Shown piece by piece: positions 1-8,636 of a stretch of DNA of 64,000 nucleotides. The stretch lies in assembly GCF_018881595.1 (NCBI RefSeq), contig NZ_JACVQA010000002.1, forward strand, positions 224,791 to 288,790. The letters are read 5' to 3'. Under the pieces are notes generated by a model. It saw nothing but the letters and a program-made list of their open reading frames with translations, was not told the origin of the DNA and ran no database searches. The first letter of the stretch is position 1; each line of letters begins with the position of its first letter. Position numbers and translations under genes: made by a program. The stretch is from Polynucleobacter sp. UK-Gri1-W3. Its GTDB lineage: Bacteria > Pseudomonadota > Gammaproteobacteria > Burkholderiales > Burkholderiaceae.

Positions 1-1
1 T

Positions 2-76
2 GGGCGCGACATGGAAATCAAGAATGGATTTGTCGAAACGCGCCGCTTTATTGTGCGCTATACCGTCGAGCTCTAA
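2..76 (+). CDS. 3' end of an unidentified gene running in from the left
   Basis: An open frame enters at base 2 and ends at TAA 74-76, giving 24 residues that finish in FIVRYTVEL. The fragment is too short to assign to a family. Its stop overlaps the convergent msrQ stop by a few bases, the kind of tight tail-to-tail packing seen repeatedly in this window, which supports it being a real gene end. The reading frame is inferred only from the absence of stops and this packing. Confidence 0.4.
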   Translation, partial: GRDMEIKNGFVETRRFIVRYTVEL

Positions 77-675
77 GTCAATTTACTTCGGTAGCTCTGG
101 AGAAAATTTCTAACCGTTGGGATACGGAAAATTAGCAATAGAAAAATAATGACTCCATAAATAGAGACCGTTCCTAAATCGTTCTTACCTGCTTTGTGCC
201 ACCAATAGTGAACTATTGCAGTACATGCAATGACGTACACAAGCTTGTGCAATAAAGTCCAACGTCTACCAAGTTGACGTACTGCCCACTGATTTGATGT
301 TAATGCTAAGGGCGTCAGTAGCACCAAGCTCAAAAAGCCCATTGTAATAAAGGGCCGCTTGACGACATCACTCCACATTGATTGAAGATCTAAGTTCTGA
401 TCCAACCAAAACCAGATTGAAAAATGAATAGCGGCGTAGAAGTAGCAAAAGAGACCTAACATCCGACGCAGCTTGATCCAAGTAGTCAAGCCCGTAATCA
501 AGCGCAAAGGCGTCATTGCAAGCGTAATGCATAGAAAGACTAGCGCCCAAGTGCCCGTTGAACGGGTGATGAATTCAATGGGATTAGCACCCAAACCCTC
601 ATGAACGCTTAGCCAGATTAAACGGGCTAAGGGAGCGAGGGATAGGAAAAAGACGATTGTCTTAATAAACTTCAT
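73..675 (-). CDS. msrQ: MsrQ, haem-b membrane subunit of the periplasmic methionine sulfoxide reductase
   Basis: This 200-residue protein has about six membrane segments and matches MsrQ (YedZ), the inner-membrane b-type haem protein that passes electrons from the quinone pool or flavin reductase to MsrP. Histidines 84, 143 and 156 sit in membrane helices where the family places its haem ligands. The length is normal (about 200-210 aa). The usual partner msrP is not adjacent: it lies about 8 kb away at 8637-9599 on the same strand. No clear Shine-Dalgarno precedes ATG 675. The function is known for the family, and pairing with the distant MsrP is inferred. Confidence 0.9.
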   Translation of the reverse strand: MKFIKTIVFFLSLAPLARLIWLSVHEGLGANPIEFITRSTGTWALVFLCITLAMTPLRLITGLTTWIKLRRMLGLFCYFYAAIHFSIWFWLDQNLDLQSMWSDVVKRPFITMGFLSLVLLTPLALTSNQWAVRQLGRRWTLLHKLVYVIACTAIVHYWWHKAGKNDLGTVSIYGVIIFLLLIFRIPTVRNFLQSYRSKLT

Positions 676-689
676 AAGACATATTAAAC

Positions 690-718
690 GACCCCATTAA
701 TTCAAAATCAATGGGGTC
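690..718 (-). terminator. Hairpin after the molybdenum oxidoreductase gene
   Basis: GACCCCATT (690-698) pairs perfectly with AATGGGGTC (710-718) around an 11-base loop. It lies just past the stop of the minus-strand gene at 746 and before msrQ. Only a short T-rich stretch follows on the minus strand, so it could be a weak terminator or a processing site. Confidence 0.5.
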
Positions 719-745
719 ATTAATCGCTTGCCATCAGGTTAAAAC

Positions 746-2977
746 TTAAGCCAAGCTCAAACCTTCCTTGCTTAATGGGAAGTTTCGCACCGGTCTACCG
801 ATAGCAGCAGAAATAGCATTTGCAACAGCCGGGCCAACTACGCAGATTGTTGGCTCACCTACCCCACCCCAAAAATCAAAACTCGGGACTAAGACTGTTT
901 CAATCCTTGGTGTCGCAGAAAGCTTTAGGAGTGGGTAAGTATCCAAATTCTGCTGCTTGATGCGGCCATTTTCCACAGAGATCTCTGGCAAGAAGATTGC
1001 CCCTAATGCCATGGCTACAGAACCTTCAATTTGTTCTCGAGTTAAGTAAGGATTAACAACATGTCCAGAATTTAAGGCAAATACCAAGCGCGTGACTTTC
1101 ACTACATTGTTTTGCACAGTGACTTCCGCTACGCATGCAGAGTAACTGGCGTAGCCCATGAACTGAGCAACACCTCGATACGTTCCTGCTGGCAATGGCT
1201 TATCCCAATCCGCTTTCTTGGCGGCAGCATTGAGAACACCTAGATGCTTTGGATGGCTTTGCATGAGTGCTTGCCTAAATTTCACTGGATCCTTACCGGC
1301 TGCGTTAGCGCACTCATCCATAAAGCATTCCATGAAGATACCATTTTGATTGGTATTCACGCCACGCCATGGGCCAACCGGCACATGCGTATTCTTCATC
1401 ACATACTCGGTTAAGAGTGTTGGGAAGGTATAGCCTAGTTGAGCATCAGGGCCATTCTCATAAAAGCCTTGGAGTTGACGCTCATCTTTACCATTCTTGA
1501 TGGCCTGTGGTGCCAACGTGGCATTAATCGATTGACCAGCCACCTTAATATGCATGCCTGTTAAATTACCAGTGCCATCTATACCAGCAGTCATCTTTGC
1601 CATCGCTATGGGGTGGTAGTAATCGTGAGTCATATCTTCTTCACGACTCCAAATGACTTTCACAGGCACACCCGGAAATTTTTGCGCCACTTTGGCAGCA
1701 AAAGTAGTGAAGTCTTGTGTTGAACCACGACGACCTAGACCACAGCCAGAATCTAATTTATATACTTCGCAATTCGCGAGCGGGAATCCAGTTGCCTCAG
1801 ATAAGGCTGCATGTGAGCCCTCGCCATTTTGCGTTGGCACCCAAGCCTCCGCACGATCGCCTGTGATCTTGACGGTAGCATTCATAGGCTCCATCGTGAC
1901 ATGCGCACGATAAGGTGTGTAATAAATAGCTTCAACTTTCTTAGAGGCGCTATTAATTGCGGCAGGTGCGTCACCTTCTTTACGCTGCCAGAAGTCTCCC
2001 TGCTCATCTAAGCCGTCACGCAACATTTTGTTAATGCCGTCTTGTGAAACGCTAGCGGCTTTGCCTTCATCCCAAACGATTGGTAACGCATTCAGTGCGA
2101 TATTTGCATGCCACCAGGTATCAGCCACTACCGCAAGGGTGCCGTCATCAATCTTGACAACGCCCTTCACCCCACGCATACCCTTGATCTTGGCTTCGTC
2201 ATAGCTTACTAATTTGCCACCAAAGACTGGGCAAGCTTTTACGGATGCGCAGAGCATGCCAGGAAACTGCAAATCAATGCCATAGACTTTTGAGCCATTG
2301 ACCTTATTGGCGGTATCTATACGTGCGTATGGTTGTCCAGCCACTTTCCAATTTCTTGGGTCCCTCAGGGTGATTGATTTAGGATCAGGCGTAGTTAAAG
2401 TTGAAGCCAACTCAGCTACCTTACCGTAAGTCGTTTTACGTCCGGTTTGTGTATGGGTGATCACACCCTTGTCTACAGTCAATTCTGAAACGGGTACATT
2501 CCACTGATTGGCGGCTGCCTGCATCAACATAATGCGCGCTGCTGCTGCGCCACGACGTACATAGTCTTCAGAGATCCGAATGCCACGACTTCCACCAGTA
2601 CCATGCTCACCCCAAACACGCTTGCGTGCCAAACTTTGGCCTGGAGTAGCTGACTGTGTTTTGACTTTCTTCCAATTGCACTCGAGCTCTTCAGTAACTA
2701 ACTGAGCAAGACCGGTACGTGTGCCCTGACCCATCTCTGAGCGGGCAATTCTGATATAAACAGTGTCATCTGGCTTGATGCTGACCCAGGCATTCACTTC
2801 AGCCTCACCTACTTGTGTAGGTGTATTCGGGTCATACTTTGCACCTGCCTGTGCCAAAGCTAAATCAGGCAGAGCACCAATACCCAGCACAAGTCCTCCA
2901 CCTAACATTGTTCCCTTGATGATGAAATCACGGCGGGATAAATTACCCAATTGAAGAGTTTGATTTTTTGTTGTCAT
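746..2977 (-). CDS. Molybdopterin-binding large subunit of an IorB/CoxL-type oxidoreductase
   Basis: This 743-residue protein belongs to the xanthine dehydrogenase/isoquinoline 1-oxidoreductase beta-subunit family, which hydroxylates N-heterocycles or oxidises aldehydes at a molybdenum cofactor. A twin-arginine signal (SRRDFIIKG, about residues 14-22) followed by a hydrophobic stretch predicts Tat export. The cofactor motif EMGQGT and the C-terminal GGVGEP loop, which carries the catalytic Glu in this family, are both present. ATG 2977 has a strong AAGGAG that overlaps the stop of the upstream 2Fe-2S subunit, so the two are probably translationally coupled. The substrate cannot be read from sequence. 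Confidence 0.88.
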   Translation of the reverse strand: MTTKNQTLQLGNLSRRDFIIKGTMLGGGLVLGIGALPDLALAQAGAKYDPNTPTQVGEAEVNAWVSIKPDDTVYIRIARSEMGQGTRTGLAQLVTEELECNWKKVKTQSATPGQSLARKRVWGEHGTGGSRGIRISEDYVRRGAAAARIMLMQAAANQWNVPVSELTVDKGVITHTQTGRKTTYGKVAELASTLTTPDPKSITLRDPRNWKVAGQPYARIDTANKVNGSKVYGIDLQFPGMLCASVKACPVFGGKLVSYDEAKIKGMRGVKGVVKIDDGTLAVVADTWWHANIALNALPIVWDEGKAASVSQDGINKMLRDGLDEQGDFWQRKEGDAPAAINSASKKVEAIYYTPYRAHVTMEPMNATVKITGDRAEAWVPTQNGEGSHAALSEATGFPLANCEVYKLDSGCGLGRRGSTQDFTTFAAKVAQKFPGVPVKVIWSREEDMTHDYYHPIAMAKMTAGIDGTGNLTGMHIKVAGQSINATLAPQAIKNGKDERQLQGFYENGPDAQLGYTFPTLLTEYVMKNTHVPVGPWRGVNTNQNGIFMECFMDECANAAGKDPVKFRQALMQSHPKHLGVLNAAAKKADWDKPLPAGTYRGVAQFMGYASYSACVAEVTVQNNVVKVTRLVFALNSGHVVNPYLTREQIEGSVAMALGAIFLPEISVENGRIKQQNLDTYPLLKLSATPRIETVLVPSFDFWGGVGEPTICVVGPAVANAISAAIGRPVRNFPLSKEGLSLA

Positions 2978-2986
2978 GTTTTCTCC

Positions 2987-3484
2987 TTAACCACGAGTCG
3001 CAGGAGTGGCGCTGTACTGCGCCAAAACATCTACTAATTTCTTTTGACCAGAGGCCACATGAATTCCATCCCGGATCTTCTGATAAGTTCCGCAACGACA
3101 AAGATTACCCATTGCATTGTCAATATCTGCGTCGGTTGGTTTTGGATTTCTTTTTAAGAGAGCGGCCGCAGCCATTATTTGACCAGACTGACAATACCCA
3201 CATTGGGGTACATCCAGTGCAATCCAAGCTTGCTGAACTGGATGCGTGCTATTTTTCGAGAGTGCTTCAATAGTCGTAATTTTGGCTTTACCGACTGCAG
3301 ACACTGGAATAGAGCAAGAACGTACTGGCTCACCATTGAGGTAGACAGTACAGGCACCACATTGCGCCACACCACAACCATATTTGGTTCCAGTAAGCCC
3401 AACCACTTCTCGAATAGCCCACAATAAGGGCATATTCGGCTCCACATCAATATTCTGAACCTGACCATTAATATCTAATTGCAT
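2987..3484 (-). CDS. 2Fe-2S small subunit (IorA/CoxS type)
   Basis: The protein is 165 residues from the chosen ATG at 3484, which has AGGAG seven bases upstream; a longer frame to 3550 exists but lacks such a site. The N-terminal half is a plant-type ferredoxin domain with cysteines in [10 protein letters not shown]. The C-terminal half is the four-helix [2Fe-2S]-binding domain with QCGYCQSGQ and LCRCGTY. Both clusters carry electrons from the molybdenum subunit encoded nine bases downstream. There is no FAD subunit and no cytochrome subunit next door, so the final acceptor is unknown. Confidence 0.9.
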   Translation of the reverse strand: MQLDINGQVQNIDVEPNMPLLWAIREVVGLTGTKYGCGVAQCGACTVYLNGEPVRSCSIPVSAVGKAKITTIEALSKNSTHPVQQAWIALDVPQCGYCQSGQIMAAAALLKRNPKPTDADIDNAMGNLCRCGTYQKIRDGIHVASGQKKLVDVLAQYSATPATRG

Positions 3485-3627
3485 GCCGTCTCCTATGGTT
3501 TTTCTTTTCAAAAGACTATAAATCATTCTGGGCTTTTTGCGCTCGCACATAAATGTCTGAGCCTAAGGCAAAACCCTACCGAATTACGCTGTAATTTGCT
3601 ATTCTGAGTGCTTAATTAAGGATAAAT

Positions 3628-3843
3628 ATGACCGAAGAAAACCAAACCCAAAACGACGAAGATTTTGACTATGGGTGCGAGTGTGCAATGACCTTGCTCA
3701 ACGAGCCAACTGAGGACCGTCTAAACGACTTAATTGATGATTTGGATGAAGATGGAATGATCTCCACCGAAGTGGTTTATGGCTTGTTAGCTACTATCCT
3801 CATGAGCATGAATGAGGAAGAACATGAAGGAGACGAGCACTAA
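3628..3843 (+). CDS. Small acidic protein of unknown function
   Basis: This 71-residue, strongly acidic protein (rich in Asp and Glu, with Cys 17 and 19 in GCECA) is preceded by AAGGA before ATG 3628. It is transcribed divergently from the 2Fe-2S subunit. I do not recognise a family. The acidity and the predicted helical middle (about residues 20-60) suggest a soluble binding or adaptor protein, but nothing in the sequence names a partner. Confidence 0.7.
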   Translation: MTEENQTQNDEDFDYGCECAMTLLNEPTEDRLNDLIDDLDEDGMISTEVVYGLLATILMSMNEEEHEGDEH

Positions 3844-3852
3844 TTTGTTGCG

Positions 3853-4131
3853 CTACACCTCGGAAGCAAAGGCATCCATTGCCTTTGCCAACTGAATATC
3901 CAATTTAGTCAAAGCCCCAGCCGAATGGGTGCTCAATTCCACCATCACCCTATTCCAAGAGTTTGACCAATCGGGATGATGACCAATCTCTTCAGCATAT
4001 TGAGCGCAGAGCGTCATAAATCTAAAAGCTTGCTTGAAGTCTACAAAAACAAACTCACGCGCAATCTTTTTACCACTCCTATCTAGTGACCAGAGAGGTA
4101 CTTCTTGCTCTAAATTGAAGTTATTAACCAT
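3853..4131 (-). CDS. phhB: Pterin-4a-carbinolamine dehydratase
   Basis: This 92-residue protein matches the PhhB/DCoH family, which dehydrates 4a-hydroxytetrahydrobiopterin to recycle the pterin cofactor of aromatic amino acid hydroxylases. The signature EEIGHHPDW is present, with the active-site His pair, and the conserved LSTHSAGALT follows it. The length is typical (about 90-115 aa). No phenylalanine hydroxylase is adjacent. It ends ten bases from the convergent acidic-protein gene. Confidence 0.88.
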   Translation of the reverse strand: MVNNFNLEQEVPLWSLDRSGKKIAREFVFVDFKQAFRFMTLCAQYAEEIGHHPDWSNSWNRVMVELSTHSAGALTKLDIQLAKAMDAFASEV

Positions 4132-4146
4132 TAAGACAAATTACCT

Positions 4147-4872
4147 TTAATTAAGAACGCTTTGTGAGAGTTGTTTTAAATCTTCTGGATAGAGCCAACG
4201 CCATTCACCTTCAGCCAAATCACTGGGCATTTGATAAGCCCCAATCTCAGTGCGATGCAATTTGGCAACATGATTGCCAACAGCAGCCATCATTCGCTTC
4301 ACCTGATGATATCGACCTTCGACTATTGTCATAGCTAGCACATGATCAGAAATTTGCTTGCATGCCGAAGCAAAGCAAGGCTTAGGATCATCATCAAGCA
4401 CGACACCATTCATTAAGTGATCGATTTGTTTTTGTGTAATTGGCTCGGGCGTAGTGATCTCATAAACTTTTCCAATATTTTTCTTGGGAGTTGTCATCTT
4501 ATGAATAAATTGACCATCATCCGAAATCAAAAGTAAGCCAGTGGTGTCATAGTCAAGACGACCTACGCATTGCAAACCTCTTTCCACAAAAGGGCTGGGC
4601 AACAAACTATAAACACTAGGATGGTGTGTCGTTTTATGTGAGCACTCGTAATTGGCTGGCTTATTAAAAGCAAGGTAAGCCTTCTCGTGATACTCCCAGT
4701 CTTTACCCTCTATATTGAGTATCAGACTTTCAGTGGCAATTCTTTCTTCAGGATCTTCGGCTAACACGCCGTTGACCTTCACGAGCTCGGCATAGACTAA
4801 ATCACTACAGTAGCGACGCGTACCAAAGCCTTGGCTAAAGAGTATTTTTTCTAAGGAGATCGGTTTTGCCAT
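4147..4872 (-). CDS. rsuA: RsuA-family 16S rRNA pseudouridine synthase
   Basis: At 241 residues it has the RsuA layout: an N-terminal S4-like RNA-binding domain (about 1-60) and a synthase domain with the catalytic Asp in GRLDYDTTGLLL. The conserved EGRYHQVKRM motif is also present. Family members convert a uridine of rRNA (U516 of 16S for RsuA) to pseudouridine. The related RluB/E/F enzymes cannot be fully excluded. It lies 15 bases upstream of phhB on the same strand and may be cotranscribed with it. Confidence 0.85.
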   Translation of the reverse strand: MAKPISLEKILFSQGFGTRRYCSDLVYAELVKVNGVLAEDPEERIATESLILNIEGKDWEYHEKAYLAFNKPANYECSHKTTHHPSVYSLLPSPFVERGLQCVGRLDYDTTGLLLISDDGQFIHKMTTPKKNIGKVYEITTPEPITQKQIDHLMNGVVLDDDPKPCFASACKQISDHVLAMTIVEGRYHQVKRMMAAVGNHVAKLHRTEIGAYQMPSDLAEGEWRWLYPEDLKQLSQSVLN

Positions 4873-4975
4873 ATGCTTAAAAGGATACTACAGAGGAGGT
4901 TTGCGCTGAGTTGAACGTTTATTTCCTACAATTCATTATGATTGGGTATTCCCGCTATTTACAGACGCTATTACG

Positions 4976-5518
4976 ATGCTCTCCACACCAAAACCCCGAT
5001 CCCTTTTACATACTAGAGAAATTACTTTTCACGGGTATGCAAGAGAGGATGGTCTTTGGGATATCGAGGGGCACCTTAAAGACTTCAAAACGAACCCTTT
5101 TCAAACGAGTGCAAAAACTTGGCAGCCGGGTGAAGCTTTTCATGACATGTGGGTGCGAGTCACACTTGATAAAGAGTTTTTCATCAAAGATATTGAAGCT
5201 GTGATGGATGGCCAACCTCATGCAGAATGCACAACCGCTATTCCACCAATGGATGCTTTAATTGGGTCACAGATAGGCAAAGGCTGGCGCAAAACAATAG
5301 ATACCCACCTTGGCGGCATCAAGGGCTGCACTCATTTGCGCGAGCTTCTAATCAGCCTTGCTACGGCTGCTTATCAATCTGTTCCAGGCGCCTTCTTTGA
5401 TCCAGATAGTGATAAACCGCCACTGTACTTGGGCACCTGCAAATCCTGGGACTTTGATGGTCCCGTAGTTATGCGTGTGTATCCCAAGTTCTATCAGTGG
5501 AATAAATCTAAAACTTAA
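4976..5518 (+). CDS. DUF2889 family protein
   Basis: This 180-residue soluble protein resembles the DUF2889 family of Burkholderiales, whose function is unknown. Visible family-like features are the opening HTREITFHGYAREDGLWDIEG, the IGKGW segment and the GCTHLRELL segment. No signal peptide or membrane helix is seen. It ends four bases inside the convergent SDR gene. ATG 4976 lacks a clear Shine-Dalgarno, so the start is less sure than the rest. Confidence 0.75.
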   Translation: MLSTPKPRSLLHTREITFHGYAREDGLWDIEGHLKDFKTNPFQTSAKTWQPGEAFHDMWVRVTLDKEFFIKDIEAVMDGQPHAECTTAIPPMDALIGSQIGKGWRKTIDTHLGGIKGCTHLRELLISLATAAYQSVPGAFFDPDSDKPPLYLGTCKSWDFDGPVVMRVYPKFYQWNKSKT

Positions 5519-6285
5519 AACTCGCCACGGTGCACATTAAATGCATTAAAGGCTTGCTGTACTGGCATTACCTCTAAGACATTGATATTAATATGACTTG
5601 GTAAGGTAGCCGACCAATAGATAGTCTCAGCTACGTCATCAGCACTTAAAGCCTGAACGCCGGTATAGACCTTCTCCGCCTTCTCATCATCGCCTTTAAA
5701 GCGAACATTCGAGAACTCAGTACCAGCACACATACCAGGCTCAATGCATGTCACGCGTACTGGAGTGCCAATGAGATCGGCACGCAAGTTCAAACTAAAT
5801 TGTTTAACAAATGCTTTGGTACCGCCATAAACGTTACCACCTGGGTAAGGGTAGTTTGCAGCCACAGAACCTAAATTAATGACATGACCACACTTGCGCT
5901 CCACCATGCCTGGTAAAAATGCACGACTCATATGAACAAGCCCTTTAATGTTGGTATCAATCATCTGATCCCAATCACTCAGAAAGGCTTTATGAGCCGG
6001 TTCTAACCCTAAAGCTAGGCCAGCATTGTTCACCAATACAGTCACCTTAGAAAAGTCTGCCGGCAGGGCGCTCGCCAGGGCATCGACTTGAGCACTGTCG
6101 CAAACATCCACCACCATCGTGAGTAGTTTTTTCTGTTGCTCAGCTGGTAAGGAGTTTTTTAAAGACTCCAAACGCTCCGCCCTTCTACCAACAGCAACAA
6201 CCTGATGGCCATTGGCCAAAAAACGGCGGGCAGTCGCCTCACCAAATCCAGCAGTAGCGCCAGTAACTAATACGGTATGTTTCAT
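5515..6285 (-). CDS. Short-chain dehydrogenase/reductase, YdfG-like
   Basis: This 256-residue Rossmann-fold oxidoreductase has the nucleotide-binding GATAGFGEA near the N terminus, NNAGLALG, and the catalytic Ser plus YGGTK (Tyr-x3-Lys) motif. The EPGMCAGTEFSNVRF region matches YdfG, an NADP-dependent 3-hydroxy acid dehydrogenase that also acts on serine and threonine. The VGRR segment after the second strand favours NADP. Its start is followed on the other strand by a divergent outer-membrane protein gene. Confidence 0.85.
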   Translation of the reverse strand: MKHTVLVTGATAGFGEATARRFLANGHQVVAVGRRAERLESLKNSLPAEQQKKLLTMVVDVCDSAQVDALASALPADFSKVTVLVNNAGLALGLEPAHKAFLSDWDQMIDTNIKGLVHMSRAFLPGMVERKCGHVINLGSVAANYPYPGGNVYGGTKAFVKQFSLNLRADLIGTPVRVTCIEPGMCAGTEFSNVRFKGDDEKAEKVYTGVQALSADDVAETIYWSATLPSHININVLEVMPVQQAFNAFNVHRGEF

Positions 6286-6341
6286 ACTTCCTCTTCAAAT
6301 CTTTAGTAAATGATGGTTTGTAATTTAATATTAATGCCTAT

Positions 6342-7139
6342 ATGGGATTCCTGCGCGTACTGACATTTGCTTGCTTATGCATACACGCCACTTTAGTGTG
6401 GGCCGTCGAGCAATATTCCCCTGCCCTTATTTTAGGGCTTGTGAACGCATCTCAAGAAAGATCGCAAGATCACATACTTGAGTTCTGGGGCTACCACGTT
6501 TCCCAGGGCGCCGGAAATGATGCTGATACGCTTAAATTACGCTATTACAACCCTTTAAATCTTGGCAGCTGGCATGGCACCATGAGACTAGACACTGCCT
6601 ATACCGCCACCTACGGACCGCAGCTACCGGCACAATCGACTGGCACCTTCTCGCCTAATAATGCAATGCTCACGATTTGGGGTGGTCAAGCAGACTGGTT
6701 TGCAAATGTTGGAGCGAGAGTTTTTGTGCCGCTGGGTAATACAGGTCAGTGGCTAGCAGGGCCTCAAGTAAGCACATCCTTTAGGCCAGCAGATAGCGGA
6801 CAAAATATTCTTTCAGATATTTCACCTCTAGCCAGATACATGATGGGTTTTAATCGCAAGGCGCCTACTAGCTCCAGCCTACCTCCGCTTGATAATCATC
6901 TCGAGCTTTATCCAACAGTAGGCCTAAATCTAGGCTCTAGTACCCAGCTTCGTTTTTGGGATGAGAATGGCGCTGTTTATAACTCTGCGGGTGGTGGCTG
7001 GTTTGTACCAATTGATGCCATGGTGACCCATCGTATCAATAACAATCTTTTACTAGCCATAGGTGGAGCTAAGCAAGTTATTCAAACGTATCAACTCTAC
7101 AACTGGACTGTCTACGGAAAAGTTTCGCTAAGCTTTTAA
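6342..7139 (+). CDS. Putative outer-membrane beta-barrel protein
   Basis: This 265-residue protein has an N-terminal signal peptide (LRVLTFACLCIHATLVWA). The rest is rich in Gly, Asn and aromatic residues in alternating patterns typical of an outer-membrane barrel, and it ends in VSLSF with a terminal Phe as many barrels do. I do not recognise a specific family; it may resemble barrels annotated as transporters or MetA-pathway proteins. It stands alone, with a metallo-hydrolase convergent downstream. Confidence 0.65.
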   Translation: MGFLRVLTFACLCIHATLVWAVEQYSPALILGLVNASQERSQDHILEFWGYHVSQGAGNDADTLKLRYYNPLNLGSWHGTMRLDTAYTATYGPQLPAQSTGTFSPNNAMLTIWGGQADWFANVGARVFVPLGNTGQWLAGPQVSTSFRPADSGQNILSDISPLARYMMGFNRKAPTSSSLPPLDNHLELYPTVGLNLGSSTQLRFWDENGAVYNSAGGGWFVPIDAMVTHRINNNLLLAIGGAKQVIQTYQLYNWTVYGKVSLSF

Positions 7140-7148
7140 AGCAAGTTA

Positions 7149-8072
7149 TCAGGCAAGATCAATCAAGGTCTCATCCTCTAGTTTTGCAGCGCCTGATTTC
7201 ACGAGTGCTTTAGGTAGCCACTGAATAAACTCATTGATATCCATATTAAGTAATTTTGCTGCACTGATGAGTGCGGGTGTATTGGCAATCCAATCGTTTA
7301 CCTGAGAAACATCACGACTACGCCATTCTAATAAGCGGTATTTCAACAATACTTTAGCGCCATGACGCGCATTACGGTCTGGATCAGATGCCAAATAATC
7401 CAATCTTGATCGTGCAGTAGCCAGTGATTTTGCAACATCAGTAAACGGTGCGCCATGCCCCGGTATTACAAGATTCACGGGGAATGTCTCAATTAAATCT
7501 AGAGTTTGCGCTACCTCTTCAAAACCAGCCTCACCCCATAGCTCAGGAAAAATGACCCCGAAGCCTTCTTCCCACAATGCATCTGCAGAAATCAAAATAC
7601 GATGATCGGCCTGATACAACATGATCGAATGGGGATCATGTCCTGGAGCCGCTAATATTTTCCAAATATATCGCCCCAGCAAGATATCCTCGCCTGGGAT
7701 TAACACCTTCTGATGGACAAACTGTGGACACTCTTGACCCAGGTTGTCATAGCTTAATAAGGCGCTGTCCCAGTTTTTGACAGCAATCTCTTCGGCAGCA
7801 GGGATATATACCTGGCAATTAAATTCTTTAGCTAAGGCAGCATTGCCTCCACAGTGATCTGAATGAAGATGTGTGTTTACCAACTTATTTAAATTTGGTA
7901 ACCCATGCTTGTGCAGAGCGTTGCGAACCAAATCTACAGTGAGGTTTTGGTGGGCACAATATCCAGAGTCCACCAAGGAGACATCCTCAGTGCCAAAGTG
8001 AAAGATATTATTGGCTGAGAGCCAACCTCTTTCAAATACTTCGATGCCAGGTGGTAATAAATGCGTTGTCAT
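7149..8072 (-). CDS. Metallo-beta-lactamase-fold hydrolase
   Basis: This 307-residue protein has the MBL metal-binding motif THLHSDHCGG and later metal ligands in APGHDPHS and IPGHGAPF, so it should bind two metal ions and hydrolyse an ester or thioester. There is no signal peptide. It lies seven bases after the lipocalin gene in the same direction as msrP and the lipocalin gene, so it is probably the last gene of that operon. The substrate is unknown. Confidence 0.82.
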   Translation of the reverse strand: MTTHLLPPGIEVFERGWLSANNIFHFGTEDVSLVDSGYCAHQNLTVDLVRNALHKHGLPNLNKLVNTHLHSDHCGGNAALAKEFNCQVYIPAAEEIAVKNWDSALLSYDNLGQECPQFVHQKVLIPGEDILLGRYIWKILAAPGHDPHSIMLYQADHRILISADALWEEGFGVIFPELWGEAGFEEVAQTLDLIETFPVNLVIPGHGAPFTDVAKSLATARSRLDYLASDPDRNARHGAKVLLKYRLLEWRSRDVSQVNDWIANTPALISAAKLLNMDINEFIQWLPKALVKSGAAKLEDETLIDLA

Positions 8073-8079
8073 ACCTTAT

Positions 8080-8634
8080 TTACTTTGCTTGAGAAGTGAT
8101 CTCTAGCTTGCGCGTATCAAACTGCTGCGCGTGTAAACGCTGCAGCGTATCTTCGTAAACTTTTTTATCTAATTGCGGAGTTCTAGACAGAATCCAAAGG
8201 TATTCACGACGTGGATCACTTACAACTGCTACTTGATACTGAGGATCCAAATCAATCACCCAATAATCGCCCCATACCATTGGAATAAAGGCTAGCCAAG
8301 CAGGTGCAAAGCGAACCTCTAGTTTTGGAGAATCCTTAGATCCGATCTGACGAGCTGTTCCCTCTGCTTCTGAAACTTCTCCATCAGCTGTTTTGCAGCT
8401 ATTTAAGACTTTCAAAGTTCCATCAGCCTTAGCCGAATAGACCGCCTTGGTATTACTGACGCATTTCTTCTGAAACCAGTTCGGGTATTTGGCAATCTCA
8501 TACCAAGTCCCTAGATAACGCTGTACATCTAGCGATGGAATCGTCTTTACCGGTACATCGTTTGCCTGCCCGTAAGCGGAAAAGTTAAAAACTAAAATGC
8601 AGACGCAAAAAAATACCGAGTAAATTTTCTTCAT
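8080..8634 (-). CDS. blc: Periplasmic or secreted lipocalin (Blc-like)
   Basis: At 184 residues it has a signal peptide (about 1-22) and the lipocalin signature GTWYEIAKYPNWF, then the conserved WVIDLDPQYQVAVVSDP and LWILSRTP strands of the Blc family. Bacterial Blc proteins bind fatty acids or lysophospholipids at the outer membrane. No lipobox Cys is evident at the signal cleavage site, so it may be soluble rather than lipid-anchored. It starts two bases after the msrP stop, so the two are almost certainly cotranscribed. Confidence 0.88.
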   Translation of the reverse strand: MKKIYSVFFCVCILVFNFSAYGQANDVPVKTIPSLDVQRYLGTWYEIAKYPNWFQKKCVSNTKAVYSAKADGTLKVLNSCKTADGEVSEAEGTARQIGSKDSPKLEVRFAPAWLAFIPMVWGDYWVIDLDPQYQVAVVSDPRREYLWILSRTPQLDKKVYEDTLQRLHAQQFDTRKLEITSQAK

Positions 8635-8636
8635 TA

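Noticed and set aside
1653..1913. Plus-strand frame of 86 residues inside the molybdenum oxidoreductase gene
   Set aside because: It lies fully antisense to a clear gene, has no ribosome-binding site and no recognisable family.
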